DNA of 60,343 nt, from positions 928,145 to 988,487 of the forward strand of contig BFEA01000213.1 of NCBI GenBank assembly GCA_003427395.1, given 5' to 3'. Below the pieces are notes generated by a model. It saw only the letters and a list, made by a program, of their open reading frames with translations, did not search any database and was not told the DNA's origin. A program made the position numbers and the translations under genes. This document shows, piece by piece, positions 1 to 12,254 of the stretch; the stretch's first letter is position 1, and each line of letters begins with the position of its first letter. The DNA is from Chara braunii (lineage: Eukaryota > Streptophyta > Charophyceae > Charales > Characeae).

Positions 1-114
1 AACACCGAAATCCCGAAGTGCGTTTTCGGTACCGAAACACCGAAAGCATTTCGGGACATGATGTAGTAGATAATAGAAAATTGGCTAAGTTGAACACCGA
101 AATCCCGAAGTGCG
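1..114. repeat. Short direct repeat pair with nested dyads
   Basis: A 22-bp sequence at 1-22 recurs exactly at 93-114. Between the copies the words TTTCGG and CCGAAA alternate, so the stretch from about 12 to 58 can fold into nested hairpins. The second copy overlaps the end of a minus-strand reading frame. I see no further copies nearby, so this may be the edge of a longer repeat that begins left of the window. Confidence 0.6.
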
Positions 115-510
115 GCGGATTATAGCCTCCCTAGTTTCCGGGGCCACTTCCAGCCGGTCATTCCTTTCGATGTCCAAAATGATGAGGACCTCCCAGGCTC
201 TATCGCCATGGAAGGGCCCAAATTTCAGGGATGTTTTATAGAATTCTTCCGTCAATCAGGCGCAATTCATGTGCACCCGCCCCATAGTGCTGGCCACTTC
301 CTCAACATGGTCGAAACCCCCAAACCAATCCGTTACGAACTCGGGTACCTAGGTCTTGACTTGTTGGCAAGGGGGCCTAAATTCCTTCCATCCTCCCATC
401 ACGACTATGCTGCTGACCACATCCCAACCTTTGTTAGCGAAACTCTCGCCTGCCCGTCGAGCCCTTGCCTCAGCATCCCCTAAAAGCCACATCGGGTTCT
501 GCCCTGCTGC
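85..510 (-). pseudogene. Decayed coding stretch, unknown protein (fragment A)
   Basis: Read on the minus strand, one frame stays protein-like from about 510 down to a TAG at 85-87, roughly 140 codons. Only two stops interrupt it: TAG at 349-351 and TGA at 256-258. Near its start it reads NPMWLLGDAEARARRAGE; towards its end KFGPFHGDRAWEVLIILD. I recognise no family. Composition (Trp, Glu, Phe mixed with hydrophobic runs) argues for former protein coding rather than chance. It lies downstream, in the sense of minus-strand transcription, of fragment B (869-1,748), and the two may be one gene split by indels between 510 and 869. No promoter or splice sites were identified. It could equally be part of an unrecognised transposon. 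Confidence 0.35.
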
Positions 511-868
511 GAGCGTCGTGCAAAACAGGTGTCAACCTTGTTCGGACAGAACGACCGTCCCGACCAACTCCACCCTTCCTTCCGCAATCGCCTCCCATCC
601 TTCCTCTTCCCTTAGCGGATTCCAGACACGTTCTATCCATAGGTACGATAGGTCAGGCACAATTTCAAACCCTACCCAGTCACACGTGGTCCCTCTCCAT
701 TAATGGTCTGCCGGTATATTCATTTCTACTCCCCCTCCGATCCGTCTCGGTTACCAACCCTTGAGGGTGCAATCCCACAGCTCGCGCTCCCGGATCATCG
801 CTCCCTACCTGCACATGGTCGACATCCCATTTCCGGATAAGTCCCCCCTTTTTTTTTTCTCAGAAATT

Positions 869-1748
869 TCAATCCTCCATCTTGTCTTCGTCCTCTTCAC
901 CACCGAAATCCTCCTCCCCATCAAAGAACAGCCCTTTCAGTCCTTCTAGGAAGATCTCCCCTACTGCCACACTTCGATAGATTATCTGCCAATGCACTGA
1001 ACTAGGTACAAAGACATCATCCGCGCTGAGAAGGTTCAATACCTCTGCTAATTCCTCCGCCCAGTTCCCTCCGAACGGCCCCATTTCCACCGAGAGCCTA
1101 AAGAAGTCCTGTCGAGCACACTAGTACAGCCTCAAGTGCGTCATCGACTGGCATATTCGTTCCAATCTGCCCCGGGTTCCAAAGACTGCATCCACCAGAA
1201 ACGGAGGTAGCACGCACTTCATTGTTCTGAGAGGCCGCCTCACATTTCCCCTATCCCCGAGCTCCACTCGCACCTCCATCTTGTTCATGTCCATTTCCGC
1301 CCGCTGACACGCCACCCATACCACTTCTCGTTCCGCTTGTGTAAACAATGAATCTGGCGCCGTCCCCAACACTAATCCTACTACCATTGCATTTTCCATC
1401 TCTTGGGATAAAAAGACCCACCCTCGGGCTTCCACCATTCCCCGGAATTCTAAGTCCATCAGGCTCGGCAATAGGTTCGTCAGGCTAACCTTTGTCCAAA
1501 TTGTCTCTATCCAGAGGAACGCATCCTTCTCGTCCAGCATCACAGTTTGGTAGGCTGGTTCCAGGTCTGTCCACGTTCCTTCTTCCGGGAGGACGACTGA
1601 TACGTCTTCCTTTACGTCTATTGGCATTTCCGAACCACTAGAATAAATAGGAGATGAGAACCACCGCGCCATTCCGTTTTTCCGGCTCTGGTCCTGTTTC
1701 CATAAGAGAGCACCACACGGCCCTTTTTGGTCAGACTGTCTTTCTTTC
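869..1748 (-). pseudogene. Decayed coding stretch, unknown protein (fragment B)
   Basis: The minus-strand frame is open from a TAG near 1,749 down to 869, about 290 codons, with a single internal TAG at 1,121-1,123 (context HLRLY-stop-CARQDFF). The first good ATG is at 1,672 (MARWFSSPIYSSG), but the frame stays open upstream with protein-like content (GPCGALLWKQDQ). The last ~25 residues are acidic (Glu/Asp rich). Length and composition support a real former gene. No conserved motif allows a family call. The internal stop sits where Trp would fit, like other stops in this window. Continuity with fragment A is inferred from strand and order only. Confidence 0.4.
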
Positions 1749-1749
1749 T

Positions 1750-3185
1750 AGATGAAAATTGTTTCAGACCCCTCATCCGGGTCTCCCTAACCTTCCCTCC
1801 CCATTTTCCAGATGTCGCTGCCCTGCCGTACCCCCCCAAGCGGTCACCATCAGCCGACATTCCTTTCTCTTGGTTCCATTTCCTCCCGACTCCTATCCAT
1901 GCTTACCCACATCTTCTCTCACTCGTGCGGACTTAGGCAGGGGCGAGAATAGACTTAGGGGCTCATTTCCCTTCCCAACATTCTCAAACAAACTTTACAG
2001 AGGGAGGCACAAAAAGAAAAAAAATCAGGCAAACGTCGCATACAAGTCGGTCATTTCCTCACCGACGTTTTTCCCAAAAGTGGTCTCTCCACTGTTACTA
2101 TCGGCAGAGCTTTATCCCATACCTCAAGCACAGCTCGACCGTCGCGAGAGAGATACCCAGACTCCAGTGGGGGGTCGCCCTCACCTTTTTACCCAGAATA
2201 CCCCATCCCGTATTGCCGCTTTTGTTCATCCATACCGACATCGAGGGTTACCCCGTGTGCCTAAATACAGGGACAAAAGTCAGTCGTCCATCGGTCCGAT
2301 AAGGAACAACCTTTCCCAAACCAAGCTACGAGAAGCTACTAGTCGTCTGCGAGGCTCCGTCTGTGCCTGCATGTAGTGGTGCTCCCTCCGCCAGCCAACA
2401 GGCTAAGCCCCGCCTGAGGAGATTTCACACCCCGTCCGACAGATCATTGAGCAAGGCTCATCACTGCTCGAACAAGGATGCTACTAAACAACCGACGTGA
2501 CAAACTCCCGTTCGACAGCTCGGTGGCCTGACCTTTACACACGAACCCACGACAACGTACAAAAAAGGAGCGAGGTTTTGCAACCCGCACCGGCCGGTGC
2601 AGACCCCTCCATTCCTTCCGAAAGGCAGGATGCTCAATATCCCCATCATGCAAACACAAGTCTCAAGCGGGACACATATACTATAAGTGCCTTTCCCTTG
2701 GTGCACCCAACGCTTCCTACCCATTGCTCACAATTTTCTCTCAGGACTGTGCGTGTCACTCACCCTTAATTTTCATACATAGAGCCCAATTCCTTTTCGT
2801 GAGCATCTTCAAAGGTGAGCTAGTTTTCTTTGGAGTCTAGCAACTCCCTTCATTCCCTTATCTCCTTTTGTCTGTCCGTTCATAGAGCAGGGTTGTTCCT
2901 TCTCGATTACCCTTTGTGTTCATATGAGGTTCCTTCAAGCATTTCAAGTGTGGTGCAAGGAGCCCGCTGGGCTCTGAAGAAGAGAGAAGAAGGCACCCAT
3001 GTCGGTCGGATCACTCCGCCGCGGGATTTTCATCGGGACCTGGACTAGCCCGGAATCCCAACCGCCTGCCAGATAACCGAAGCCCTTCTTTCAAACGAAG
3101 AGGAAGGGTCGACCTGCGGCTTGCCCAAGGCTTCCCCGGTCTGACGAACAACAGTCCGAGAGGAGGACTAGAGTCACCTCCAAAG
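1750..3185. other. Unassigned non-coding stretch
   Basis: Mixed-composition DNA without a convincing coding frame, tandem repeat or RNA gene on either strand. The short open frames here overlap one another on both strands and have no recognisable composition. Confidence 0.4.
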
Positions 3186-3188
3186 GAG

Positions 3189-3767
3189 ATGGCTGATCAT
3201 ATGTGGAAGCATGCATGTTATTCCTCCAGGTCTGGCCTTGCCATGCGCCCAACCACCCTCAAATCTGATTCACTCAAGGGAACAGAGCATACACAAGTCC
3301 TCATTCCTCACTTCGGTTATGTACACAATCATGCGTCGGGCGCCCCCCTCGAGATCGTACGGGTCAGTTTAACCCATACCGGGCACCTCCACCATTTTTG
3401 TAGCGGTCGTACCCTGTAGGACCTTCGAGTCTAAGTCGACCCCACTGCGGGTCCCATTTGGCTCGACCCGCCCACGCTCATGCTCAGGGCGCGGGTCGTT
3501 CGTCCCAGGGGCACCCCCACCTAGTGCTATGAGATGGATGGGGATGGGCCATTTGCGAGAGGGTTTTACATTGGGGGATGTAGCTCTGCTCTCGCGATAG
3601 ATGGTAGCTCTTTGATCACTCCTGGCGTTTTCTCGATTCATGTAAGTGTGACCAGGCAATTGCTCCTTCCAATACGCAGGCAGTCCAGAGGATTTATTGA
3701 GAGTTTGTCTTCTTTCGTGTGTAGGCCAAGCGTCATCCATTGGACCACACACCTTTTCACTAAGCAT
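3189..3767 (-). pseudogene. Decayed coding stretch, unknown protein (fragment C)
   Basis: A minus-strand frame runs from an ATG at 3,767 to a TAA at about 3,369, and the same frame continues past it with protein-like content to about 3,190. It meets a TGA in the context CSLE-stop-IRFEGG. The first part is rich in charged and Pro/Gly residues (TNDPRPEHERGRVEPNG). No family is recognised. It may belong with fragments A and B to one rotted minus-strand gene or transposon, but no frame links them. Confidence 0.25.
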
Positions 3768-4414
3768 GGCAATCCCTACGGCATCATGGGGGTGTGGTCG
3801 CGCCGTCCATGCCTCTAGCCCCTATATTTTTTTTGCTTGACAATCGTCCTATTAATTGCCGCCCTTAGTCTTTTCAGGCTTCCACATTACACGCATAGCA
3901 TCAAGATACGCATTCATCACACAAGTCATGTCCCTTTCCCCAACCACACGATCATCAAGTCTCATCCGCATTCATAGTTTGCGCTAGACCCATATCCATC
4001 CCTTGTCGATTTTCCCATTCTTGCCAGCGTTCCGCGGATCCAGTCCCGCTCAAACCGTCCTAAGCTACTCACCTGCGCAAGACCACACGAAACAAAAGCC
4101 AAATACGATCCCCATTGGGGTCAACACATCGCCCCTCCCGCAAGCCTAAGTTATTTTCTCTTCCCACGGCCTTCTTGGTTTTCTTCCCCCTCCCTCAAGC
4201 AAGCCATGCCTCTTCCTTAGTCATGCAGTCGGGAAAAATGGTTGAGTCAAACTGACCTTGTCACAAAACTTCACTCTTTTCCGCTTTCCCAGATATTCAC
4301 AAAAGTCCGGTGCTTTTTCCTTCTTGGTGGCACAAGGGACCGACAACCCTCCCCTTGCCCTCGCTTTCCACCAAGTGAGGATCAAGTTCTTTGCCAGGGA
4401 GGGCTTGAAAAAAA

Positions 4415-4416
<2 letters not shown>
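3768..4416. other. Unassigned non-coding stretch
   Basis: No supported gene, RNA or repeat was seen. The base composition is moderately pyrimidine-rich. Confidence 0.4.

Positions 4417-4491
<75 letters not shown>
4417..4491. repeat. (GA)n microsatellite
   Basis: An almost pure GA dinucleotide run of about 36 units. Its translations (Arg-Glu or Ser-Leu runs) are artefacts of the repeat. The exact length is unreliable in a short-read assembly. Confidence 0.97.
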
Positions 4492-4495
<4 letters not shown>

Positions 4496-4609
4496 GGAGT
4501 TCCACATCCTAATCGACCTCGCTTATTGACCTACCCTAATCGGCCCTACCCAAGGTCCTGCGTGCCCCTCGGGGTCCCTAGGGCCTTTGACTGGGTGAGG
4601 AAAAGGATG

Positions 4610-4880
4610 GAGGAGGGAGGAGGTGTGAGGTGGTCGGCTATGGTGGACGGGTGTAGGTGATGGAAGAGGAAGAAGGCGTGAGGTGGTCGGCTATGGTGGA
4701 TGGGTGCGGGTGACGGAGGTGGAAGAAAGTAGGTGAAGGTTAGTTATGGTGGATGGATGCGGGTGATGGAGGTGGAAGAAGGTAGGTGAAGGTTGACTAT
4801 GGTGGATGGGTGTGGGTGATGGAGGTGGAAGAAGGTAGGTGAAGGTTGGCTATGGTGGACGGGTGCGGTGATGGAGGCGG
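4610..4880. repeat. 53-bp minisatellite, about 5 copies
   Basis: The anchor TATGGTGGA recurs at 4,639, 4,692, 4,745, 4,798 and 4,851, a constant spacing of 53 bp. Units are G-rich on the plus strand and differ at a few positions. It is followed by about 750 bp (4,880-5,620) in which I see no feature. Confidence 0.93.
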
Positions 4881-5624
4881 AGGGGGTGACGGGATACAAA
4901 GTGACCCTTGGACCCGCGTTGCCTCCTACCCGAGCGACCGGGCTCATTGCACGCCGTAGCCCCTAGTCCCGGAGCAAAACACAGTCCCCACACTACATAG
5001 TCCACAGTCCATATGCATAAAACACAAAGTTGCAGCAGGTACAGTTGGCTGGGAATCTGCAGAATCCACTGTTTGTGGTAACTTACCACTTCTGCTGTTT
5101 TTTTTGCCCAGGGTGAAAATTCGATGTGCACATGCCTGCGTTTCCTGCCCCAAACGTTATCATAATCACACCAAACTCGGTGGGCCCTCTCACTGTATCA
5201 CAGGGAAGACCTCCACAAAGTTTGGTGTCGCTCGTTTGGGCCAAGTTGCCCGTTTCGGGCGTCCGCCGGCTTTTGGGTGAACAGTTCGGAGGAAGTCTGT
5301 TTCCTGATTTTTTTAGAAAACGGACTCCGATGGCCGCTGGGTCTGCAGGCCATCCGTTTTTACTCAGAATATGTGGTCTGAGCATCCTCAGACCTCATCC
5401 CTAAGTTTCTGCAGTGCCGTTGCCGACGTGCCGCCGACCACACTTGGTCCGTTGTAGCCCTCGGACAGTTCTTGCACCGACGGTGGCTACTTCGCTGTAT
5501 TCCTTTGTGGCAGCAGTCTGTGCTGGCCAGGTCTTAGCAACAGCCCCATCCTACGGATAGCCTGTAAAAAAAAAAACACAGCAGCAGCTCGAGCTGCTGA
5601 GAATTCCACAGCCCACTACCCTCC

Positions 5625-5882
5625 CCCAATTACCGCGTTCGAATAAAACACGAGGGGGGGGTGAATTCAAGCGGCGTCCAATCTAGAGCAAGGAGGGAAA
5701 GACAACAACCTATGCCGGCCAGATCACAGCAACAGTTACAGATCTACAGCTACCTAGCAAAAGAAAACACATCAACATCTCAAGCAGCCGGAAAAACAGC
5801 AGCCCGTAAAGTTCCCCAATTACCGTGTTCGAATAGAACACGGGGGGGGGGGAATTCAAGTGGTATTTAGCCTAGAGTAAGG
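5625..5882. repeat. Pair of ~68-bp direct repeats with G-runs
   Basis: The segment starting CCCCAATTACCGCGTTCGAA at about 5,625 recurs with changes at about 5,816. In both copies it contains an 8-10-base G run and then GAATTCAAG. They sit about 190 bp apart, close to the period of the adjoining satellite, but the sequence is different. Confidence 0.7.
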
Positions 5883-5889
5883 AGAGGAA

Positions 5890-7790
5890 AGCAACAATTT
5901 ACCCAGGGGAGAAAATCAGACAATGCCAACATCCTACACTACTCGAAACACTAGGTTTCATCAAGATCAATGCTCCGATTCACACCCGAACAAGAAGACA
6001 AGTAGAGAGTGAAGATTATGAGGGAAAATGACAAGTATTGGGCCCGCATACACTAGGGGATGAGTTGCGATTCACATAAAGATGACAAAACAGACGAAAC
6101 ATGCACATCACAACACTCAAACACACATTGGCATCAACACATGAGTTCGATTTACACCCAAGTAGAGAAACAAGTAGAAAATGACGATCATGAGTGAAAA
6201 TGACAAGCTTTGAGCTCAACTACACTAGAAGAAGAACTGCGATTTACACGGAGATGAAGAAACAGACGAAACATGCACTCTACATCACTCTAATACTAGT
6301 TGTCATCAACATATGAGTTGCCATTTATACCCAAGTAGAGAAATGAGTAGGAAATTAAGATTAGGATAGAAAATAACAAGATTTGAGCCCACACACACTA
6401 GGAGATGGGTTGCGATTCACATGGAGATGAAGAAACGAACAAATCATGCACTTTACATCAGTATAATATTTGTTGACACCAACATACGAGTTGCGATTTA
6501 CACTTTAGTAGAGAAATGAGTAGGAAACGAAGATTACGAGTGAAAATGACAAGATTTGAGCTCACACACACTAGGAGATGAGTTGCGATTCACATAGAAG
6601 TGAAGGGAAGGACAAACATGCACATTACAACACTCAAACACAAGTTCACATCAATGTATGAGTTGCAATTTACACCCAAGTAGAGAAATGAGCAGGAAAT
6701 GAAGATTGTGAGAGAAAATAACAAGATATGAGCTCACATACACTAGGAGATGAGTTGCGATTTACATAAGAGTGAAGAAAAGGACAAAACATGCACATCA
6801 CAACACTCAAATACAAGTTGACATCAACTTATGAGTTGCGATTTACACCCAAGTAGGAAAACAAGTAGGAAATGAAGATTATGTGCGAAAATGACAAGAT
6901 TTGAGTTCACATACACTAGGAGATGAGTTGCGATTTACATAGGAGTGAAGAAAAGGACAAAATAAGCACATCACAACACTCAAACACAAGTTGACATCAA
7001 CTTATGAGTTGCGATTTACACCCAAATAGAGAAATAAGTAGGAAATGAAGATTATGAGAGAAAATAACAAGCTTTGAGCTCATATACACTAGGAGATGAG
7101 TTGCGATTTACATAGGAGTGAAGAAAAGGACAAAACATGCACATCACAACACTCAAAACACAAGTTGACATCCACTTATGAGTTGCGATTCACACTAAAG
7201 TAGAAAAACAAGCAAAAAATGAAGATTATGAGAGAAAATGACAAGATTTGAGCCCACATACTCTAGGAGATGAGTTGCGATTTACATAGGAATGAAGAAA
7301 ATGACAAAACATGCACATCACAACACTCAAACAGAAGTTGACATCAACATACGAGTTGTGATTTACACCCAAGTAGAGAAATGAGTAGGAAATGAAGATT
7401 ATGAGAGAAAATAACAAGATTTGAGCTCACATACACTAGGAGATGAGTTGCGATTTAGGAGTGAAGAAAATGACAAAACATGCACATCACAACACTCAAA
7501 CACAAGTTGACATCCACTTACGAGTTATGATTTACACCCAAGTAGAAAAACAAGTAGGAAATAAAGATTATGAGAGAAAATGACGAGATTTGAGTTCACA
7601 TACACTAGGAGATGAGTTGCGATTTACATAGGAGTGAAGAAATGACAAAACATGCACATCACAACACTCAAACACAAGTTGACATCAACATATGAGTTGC
7701 GATTTACACCCAAGTAGAGAAATGATTAGGAAATGAAGATTATGAGAAAAAATAACAAGCTTTGAGCTCACATACACTAGGAGATGAGTG
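5890..7790. repeat. ~173-bp AT-rich satellite, about 11 monomers
   Basis: The anchor CACTAGGAGATGAGTTGCG and close variants recur about every 173 bp. Examples are 6,741, 6,914, 7,087, 7,261 and 7,434, with nearby copies spaced 163-182 bp. Monomers are diverged but co-linear across their whole length. The unit carries repeated words such as GAGTTGCGATTTACA. Short open frames on the minus strand only mirror the repeat. A monomer near 170-175 bp is the size typical of eukaryotic centromeric or heterochromatic satellites. The last monomer at about 7,774 is cut by the purine tract. Confidence 0.93.
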
Positions 7791-7895
7791 AGGAGGAAAA
7801 TAGAGAGATGGGGGGGGGAGGAAGAAGAGGGAAAGGAAGAAAAAGAGGAGAAGGAAGGAGGAGGAGAAGAGGAGGAGGAGGAAGAAGAAGAAGAA

Positions 7896-7927
<32 letters not shown>

Positions 7928-8041
7928 AGAAGAAAAAGAAGAAGAAGAAGAGAAAGAAAAAGAAGAAGAGGAAGAAGGAGGAGAAGGGGAGGAGAAGGAG
8001 AGGGAAAGGGGAGAGGAGAGAAGGGAGAAGAAGGGGGAGGC
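7787..8041. repeat. Purine-only (GGA/GAA) tract
   Basis: About 250 bp are almost purely A and G on the plus strand, built of GAA, GGA and GAAA units. Long open frames across it (poly-Glu, poly-Arg, poly-Leu) are artefacts of trinucleotide composition. Such polypurine-polypyrimidine DNA can form triplex structures. Confidence 0.93.
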
Positions 8042-10559
8042 ATCTCTTCACTTACCCCTTGGATGTCTCTCTCTCTCAATAAAGCTCCCCCCTTCTTGGC
8101 TATGGCTCCCTTCTCCTTCAAACCCTTTCTTCTTCCTCTCTCACCTTCTCCAAGTTGTTGTGGGCTCCTACCACTAAGACTAGGGAGTCCTCTCAGTCTT
8201 GCCTTCCCCTCCACTAGCCTGGGAGCTATGGCGGATTACCTCCCTCACTACCACTAGCTTGTAGAGTCTTCTCCTACTAGCTCACAACCTCCTCCAAGCT
8301 TTTAAGCCGGTAGGGGTTCCCCTCACTACTCCCCGAATGCATCTAGAGCTCTCACAGACTCATTTGGGCAGCATGGGCACTTCTCATGCAAGTGTGAGTG
8401 TGACGGACTGAATCCCCAGCTTATATAGGCTGAGAATAGTAGTCCGGCCAGCCCTTGGGCCCTCCCAAGTGCCCCAAGGTGAACCAGGGTACCCCTTTGG
8501 CCAAACTTCACCTCTAGGCCTCTCCGGGGGCACCTGAGCCTCTTTTCAGCCAGGTACATGCAGTCCGAGTGGTTGGTACCAACTCGGCCTACCCCTTGGA
8601 CCTCTTTTCAGCCTCCTACCTCTTAGAAAATGCTGCCTCCTTGATTCCAAGGTCCAAGGGGTAGCCTACTTGAGAGAAAAAAACCTAGTGAGTCTTTTTC
8701 TCGATTTTTCCAAGTTTCGGTCTCCCTTGGGTAGGCCGGACCATTTTTCCAAGTGGCGGCACATTTTCAGCCTTGGATCAGGCTGAAATCCAAGGCCACC
8801 AATATTTCGATCTACCCCATGGTGGTCCTTGGATCAATTTTAAGCCTATAGGCTCAATTTTTCAATTTTTGGTGCATCTGGCTCTCTTTTTGGGCCAAAT
8901 GCACAGTTTCGTCTTCTTCTCTCTTTTGTTTTCTTTCCATTTTGGGCTGCCACCTCATTCCGGATCTAGCTGTTTTGTGCTGGCCCACAAAAAACGGTTG
9001 TTTCCTCTCCAGCATGATATCTGATCTCAGATCCATGACTCAAAAGAAAACCGGATTTCTCTCTTTTGCATTTTCTTTTTATTTTTGTCTTTTTAATTCT
9101 GATTTTGTTGAGATATGGCCCCAAGTGCCATATCTCAGCAATCCGGTCTGCACTCCTTAGATCTAGGAGGGGTGAGGTCATCATTGGGACCTGGCTCTCC
9201 CTACTGCGGCCATCCCAATGGACCGACACACTCGCCTCCACCCGTTCCCTCTATTTTGTCCTACTCTCCATCATTTTTCTCTTATTTTTTCTTTTCTTTT
9301 TCTTTTATTTTTGCTGTGACATGTGTCAAATTGCTGTGCACTCTCTTTCTAGGCCTTCGAGCCTTGATTGTGACCAGGTTCATGCCCGGCTGTTGGCCGT
9401 TACACCCCGGCCCACCAAGTTGGCATGCCCATGCCCCTAGGGGGTTCATTTTTCTCTCGTTAGCCTCCATTTTGAGCCCCCTTGACTCCAATTTTTATTG
9501 GTTAGCCCGTTTCTTGATTGGAGCCCCTTGGGCTCTTGTTTTCTCATGCCTAGCTAGTCCAAAACACCCCGGACTGCTAGGCAACCCTCCCCTTATTTAT
9601 TTATTTTTTTTGCTTCTCACTCCTGTTTTTAACCCCACTAGTATCCGCACCAGTGGTGCTAATATTTTTCCATCGTCGGGATCCTTGATCTCGACGGCAC
9701 CATTTGCTTCTCACGTCCACTTCTCACCTTGGCTAGTGGTCTCCCCCTCGTGACACCTCAAGTCCCTGCCGCTTCCCATACTAGTCCCATTTTTCCGTTC
9801 CGTCGGAGGTGCCGTCGACAAGGCCCGATTTTCGATAATTTTTATTTGGGCCTATTCGGCCCCCGGCGTCATCCCGGTTGATGCCCAATTTTTATTTGGG
9901 ACTTCCCATGTCCTCGTCAGTCCCGTTTTATTCTCTTCATGTGCCCCAAGTGCCGTTGATAATTTCCCGGCCGCGGGAACCCCGCCTTGCCGCCGCCGTT
10001 TTACTGTCACACTCCCCTAGGCCCGCGACACCGTTTTCTAGTATTTTCGGGCATGTTGCGGTCCATTTCCCCTTGGCTCGGGCATCCTTGGGCAGTCCGT
10101 TATTTCTCGGACTGCATCCTCAACCATATTGCTAGCCCCACAGCCCTACGTCATGCCCCATGCCTAAGGAAAATAGTAAGTTAATTTTCCTAAGGCATCC
10201 GGGCTCAATTTTGACTCCCGGAGCCCCAAAACCTTGTGTTTGCCCCTCCTTATGCAGTTCGTTGTAACTCGGACTGCAGTAGGGGCAGTTTTCTTTAGCC
10301 TAGTGCCCCACAACTAACCCCCAACTGAAAGAAAATAAAACGGCCAACTCCCAAGTGCACCCGGTCTCCATTTTGGCTCTCGGTGCATCTAAAACATGTG
10401 TTTGGCCTCTCCCATGCAATCCGTTATTTTTCGGTTGCAAGGGGCTTTTATTTTCTTTGATTTTTCCTACATAAATCAAAGAAAATCAAGGTCCTTTGTA
10501 ACCGCCATATGCCCAAAGTGAATCTGGTCCAAAATGTCCTCCCTAGGTGGCCGTTTTCG

Positions 10560-10770
10560 TCCGTTAGTGCCCTTTTGACTTTCCCCCTTTTACTTTTTCT
10601 TTTCTTTTCTTTTTCTTTTCTTTTTCCTCCACTTGTGCACAGTTGGGACTTGGTAGTCCCTACTTGTTGCAGTCCCAACTGACGGATAACTCACTCATCC
10701 TTCTTCACCTCCATTTTCTTTTTTCTTTTCCTTTTTCTTTGTGCGTGCCAAGTGTCAACTAGCCGTTAAA
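10560..10770. repeat. Dispersed repeat, copy 1
   Basis: Contains ACAGTTGGGACTTGG, a dyad CAGTCCCAACTG and later CCAAGTGTCAACTAGCCGTT. The same words in the same order recur at 11,600-11,810, about 1.04 kb downstream. Confidence 0.75.
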
Positions 10771-11599
10771 CCACCAGTACCTTCCCCAGTGTTGGGAAAT
10801 TACGTGGTACTGGCCAGTACCTGAACTTTTCGGGCTTCGGACGTAGGGTCGGCAGTGTCCCAAAAATCGTACTTTTGTTTTGCCCGTGCAAGAAAAGAAA
10901 AGGGAAAAAAAACAAGCCCTTGGACTGCAATGATGACGGGTAGTGCTGGAGGCCGTGCTCACAGTCTGGAATGCATCTTACGACAAAGACGGTCAGATTC
11001 TGATACTTGTTGTTTCTTTTTTTTTTATTTCTCGTATGTTTCTTATGTGTCCCCTGCAAACGAGGCAGGGCGGAATCTGTGATCTGCTCTAGCTGTGTTT
11101 CCTAAGATCATTATAATTGTGATGTATCCAGCCGTTTTCAAGGCCGAATCCGTATTTCCGTTTTTTTTTTCTTGTTTTCTTTTTGTGGAATCTGACAATC
11201 TGAATCCGTGATTTGCTCGAGCCGTGTTCCTTCAGAGGATTGTAACCCTGATCACATTGGCACTTACGGGAATGTATCTTGCCATTTTCATGGCCGAATC
11301 CGTGTTTCTGTGTTTTTTTTTTTTTTTTTGGGTTTCTGGATTCTGACAACCTGGCCACGGGGCTGAGATGCCCTCACTGAGGGCACACTCACACTAATAC
11401 TTCCGAGAATGTATATAGCTGCAATCACGCCTAGAACTTTGTTTCATTTTCTAGTTTTGTGAGTTTTCACGACCGCAACTTTTTTTTTTTTTTTTTTTNT
11501 TNTTCTTCCTGTGAGAGTACCACAAAGGAATGGAGTGGGACCCAGGCTCGACAAAACTCGGAGCGCAGTGAAAATCAGGGTCGGCAAAAACAGGCTCGG

Positions 11600-11810
11600 A
11601 GGTACTGGTGGTTTAAGGCCCTTTTCTCAAATTTTTTTTTTTTTCTTTTCTTTTCTTTTCCTTCCTTTCTTGGACAGTTGGGACTTGGCAATCCCAACTG
11701 ACGGCCAACTTACTCACGCTCTCTCACCTACCTTGTCTCATTCTCCCTCATTCTTCTTTTTTTTTTTCTTTTTTTTTTTGCACGCCAAGTGTCAACTAGC
11801 CGTTAAGGCA
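11600..11810. repeat. Dispersed repeat, copy 2
   Basis: Diverged copy of 10,560-10,770. It shares the GTTGGGACTTGG block and the CCAAGTGTCAACTAGCCGTT block, with a variable T-rich stretch between them. Confidence 0.75.
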
Positions 11811-12254
11811 CTTTTCTTCTGTCTCCCTCTTACTTTTGACCCTTCCTATGCCCAAGGGCTAGTCCGTTATTTTTTGTACTGCAATTGTGGCCCTTCCATG
11901 CCCTTCGGAGCCACCGTTAGCCTCTCTTTCTCCCAATCGGTAGGCCCCCATGCACCGATTTTTTCCGGGGAACCTATTTTTCTCATATTGGCCCTTTTGG
12001 CTGCATTTTTTGGGGGGGGGCTAATCCGAGATTTTTCGGATTGCCCAAGCCTCGTAGTACCTGTTTTCTTGTTTTTTTTTTTTTTTTAGCCTTCCCGCTT
12101 GCTCCCACTAGTGCTTGCACTAGTGGTGCTAATAATTTTGGCCGTCAAGATCTCTGATCTTGACAGCGCAATCTTGTTTTATTTTTTTTACTGCATACCA
12201 TGCCGTCATTTTTCCTTGGGACGTCAAAGGTCCCCACCACTTGTCCCGCACTAA

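Larger units (their letters stand above)
8042..12254. other. Pyrimidine-rich non-coding DNA with internal duplications
   Basis: Over 4 kb of T/C-rich sequence with many runs of T and no sustained coding frame. Parts recur with divergence: 9,637-9,700 resembles 12,103-12,170 (both centred on AGTGGTGCTAATA), and 10,560-10,770 resembles 11,600-11,810. This pattern fits an old, internally expanded repeat, perhaps a degraded LTR, though no termini or PBS could be found. Single Ns lie at 11,500 and 11,502 inside a T run. Confidence 0.6.

Noticed and set aside
7740-8214. Long open frames of poly-Glu, poly-Arg or poly-Leu on both strands
   Set aside because: They are produced by the GGA/GAA tract; all frames are open because the sequence contains only purines on one strand.
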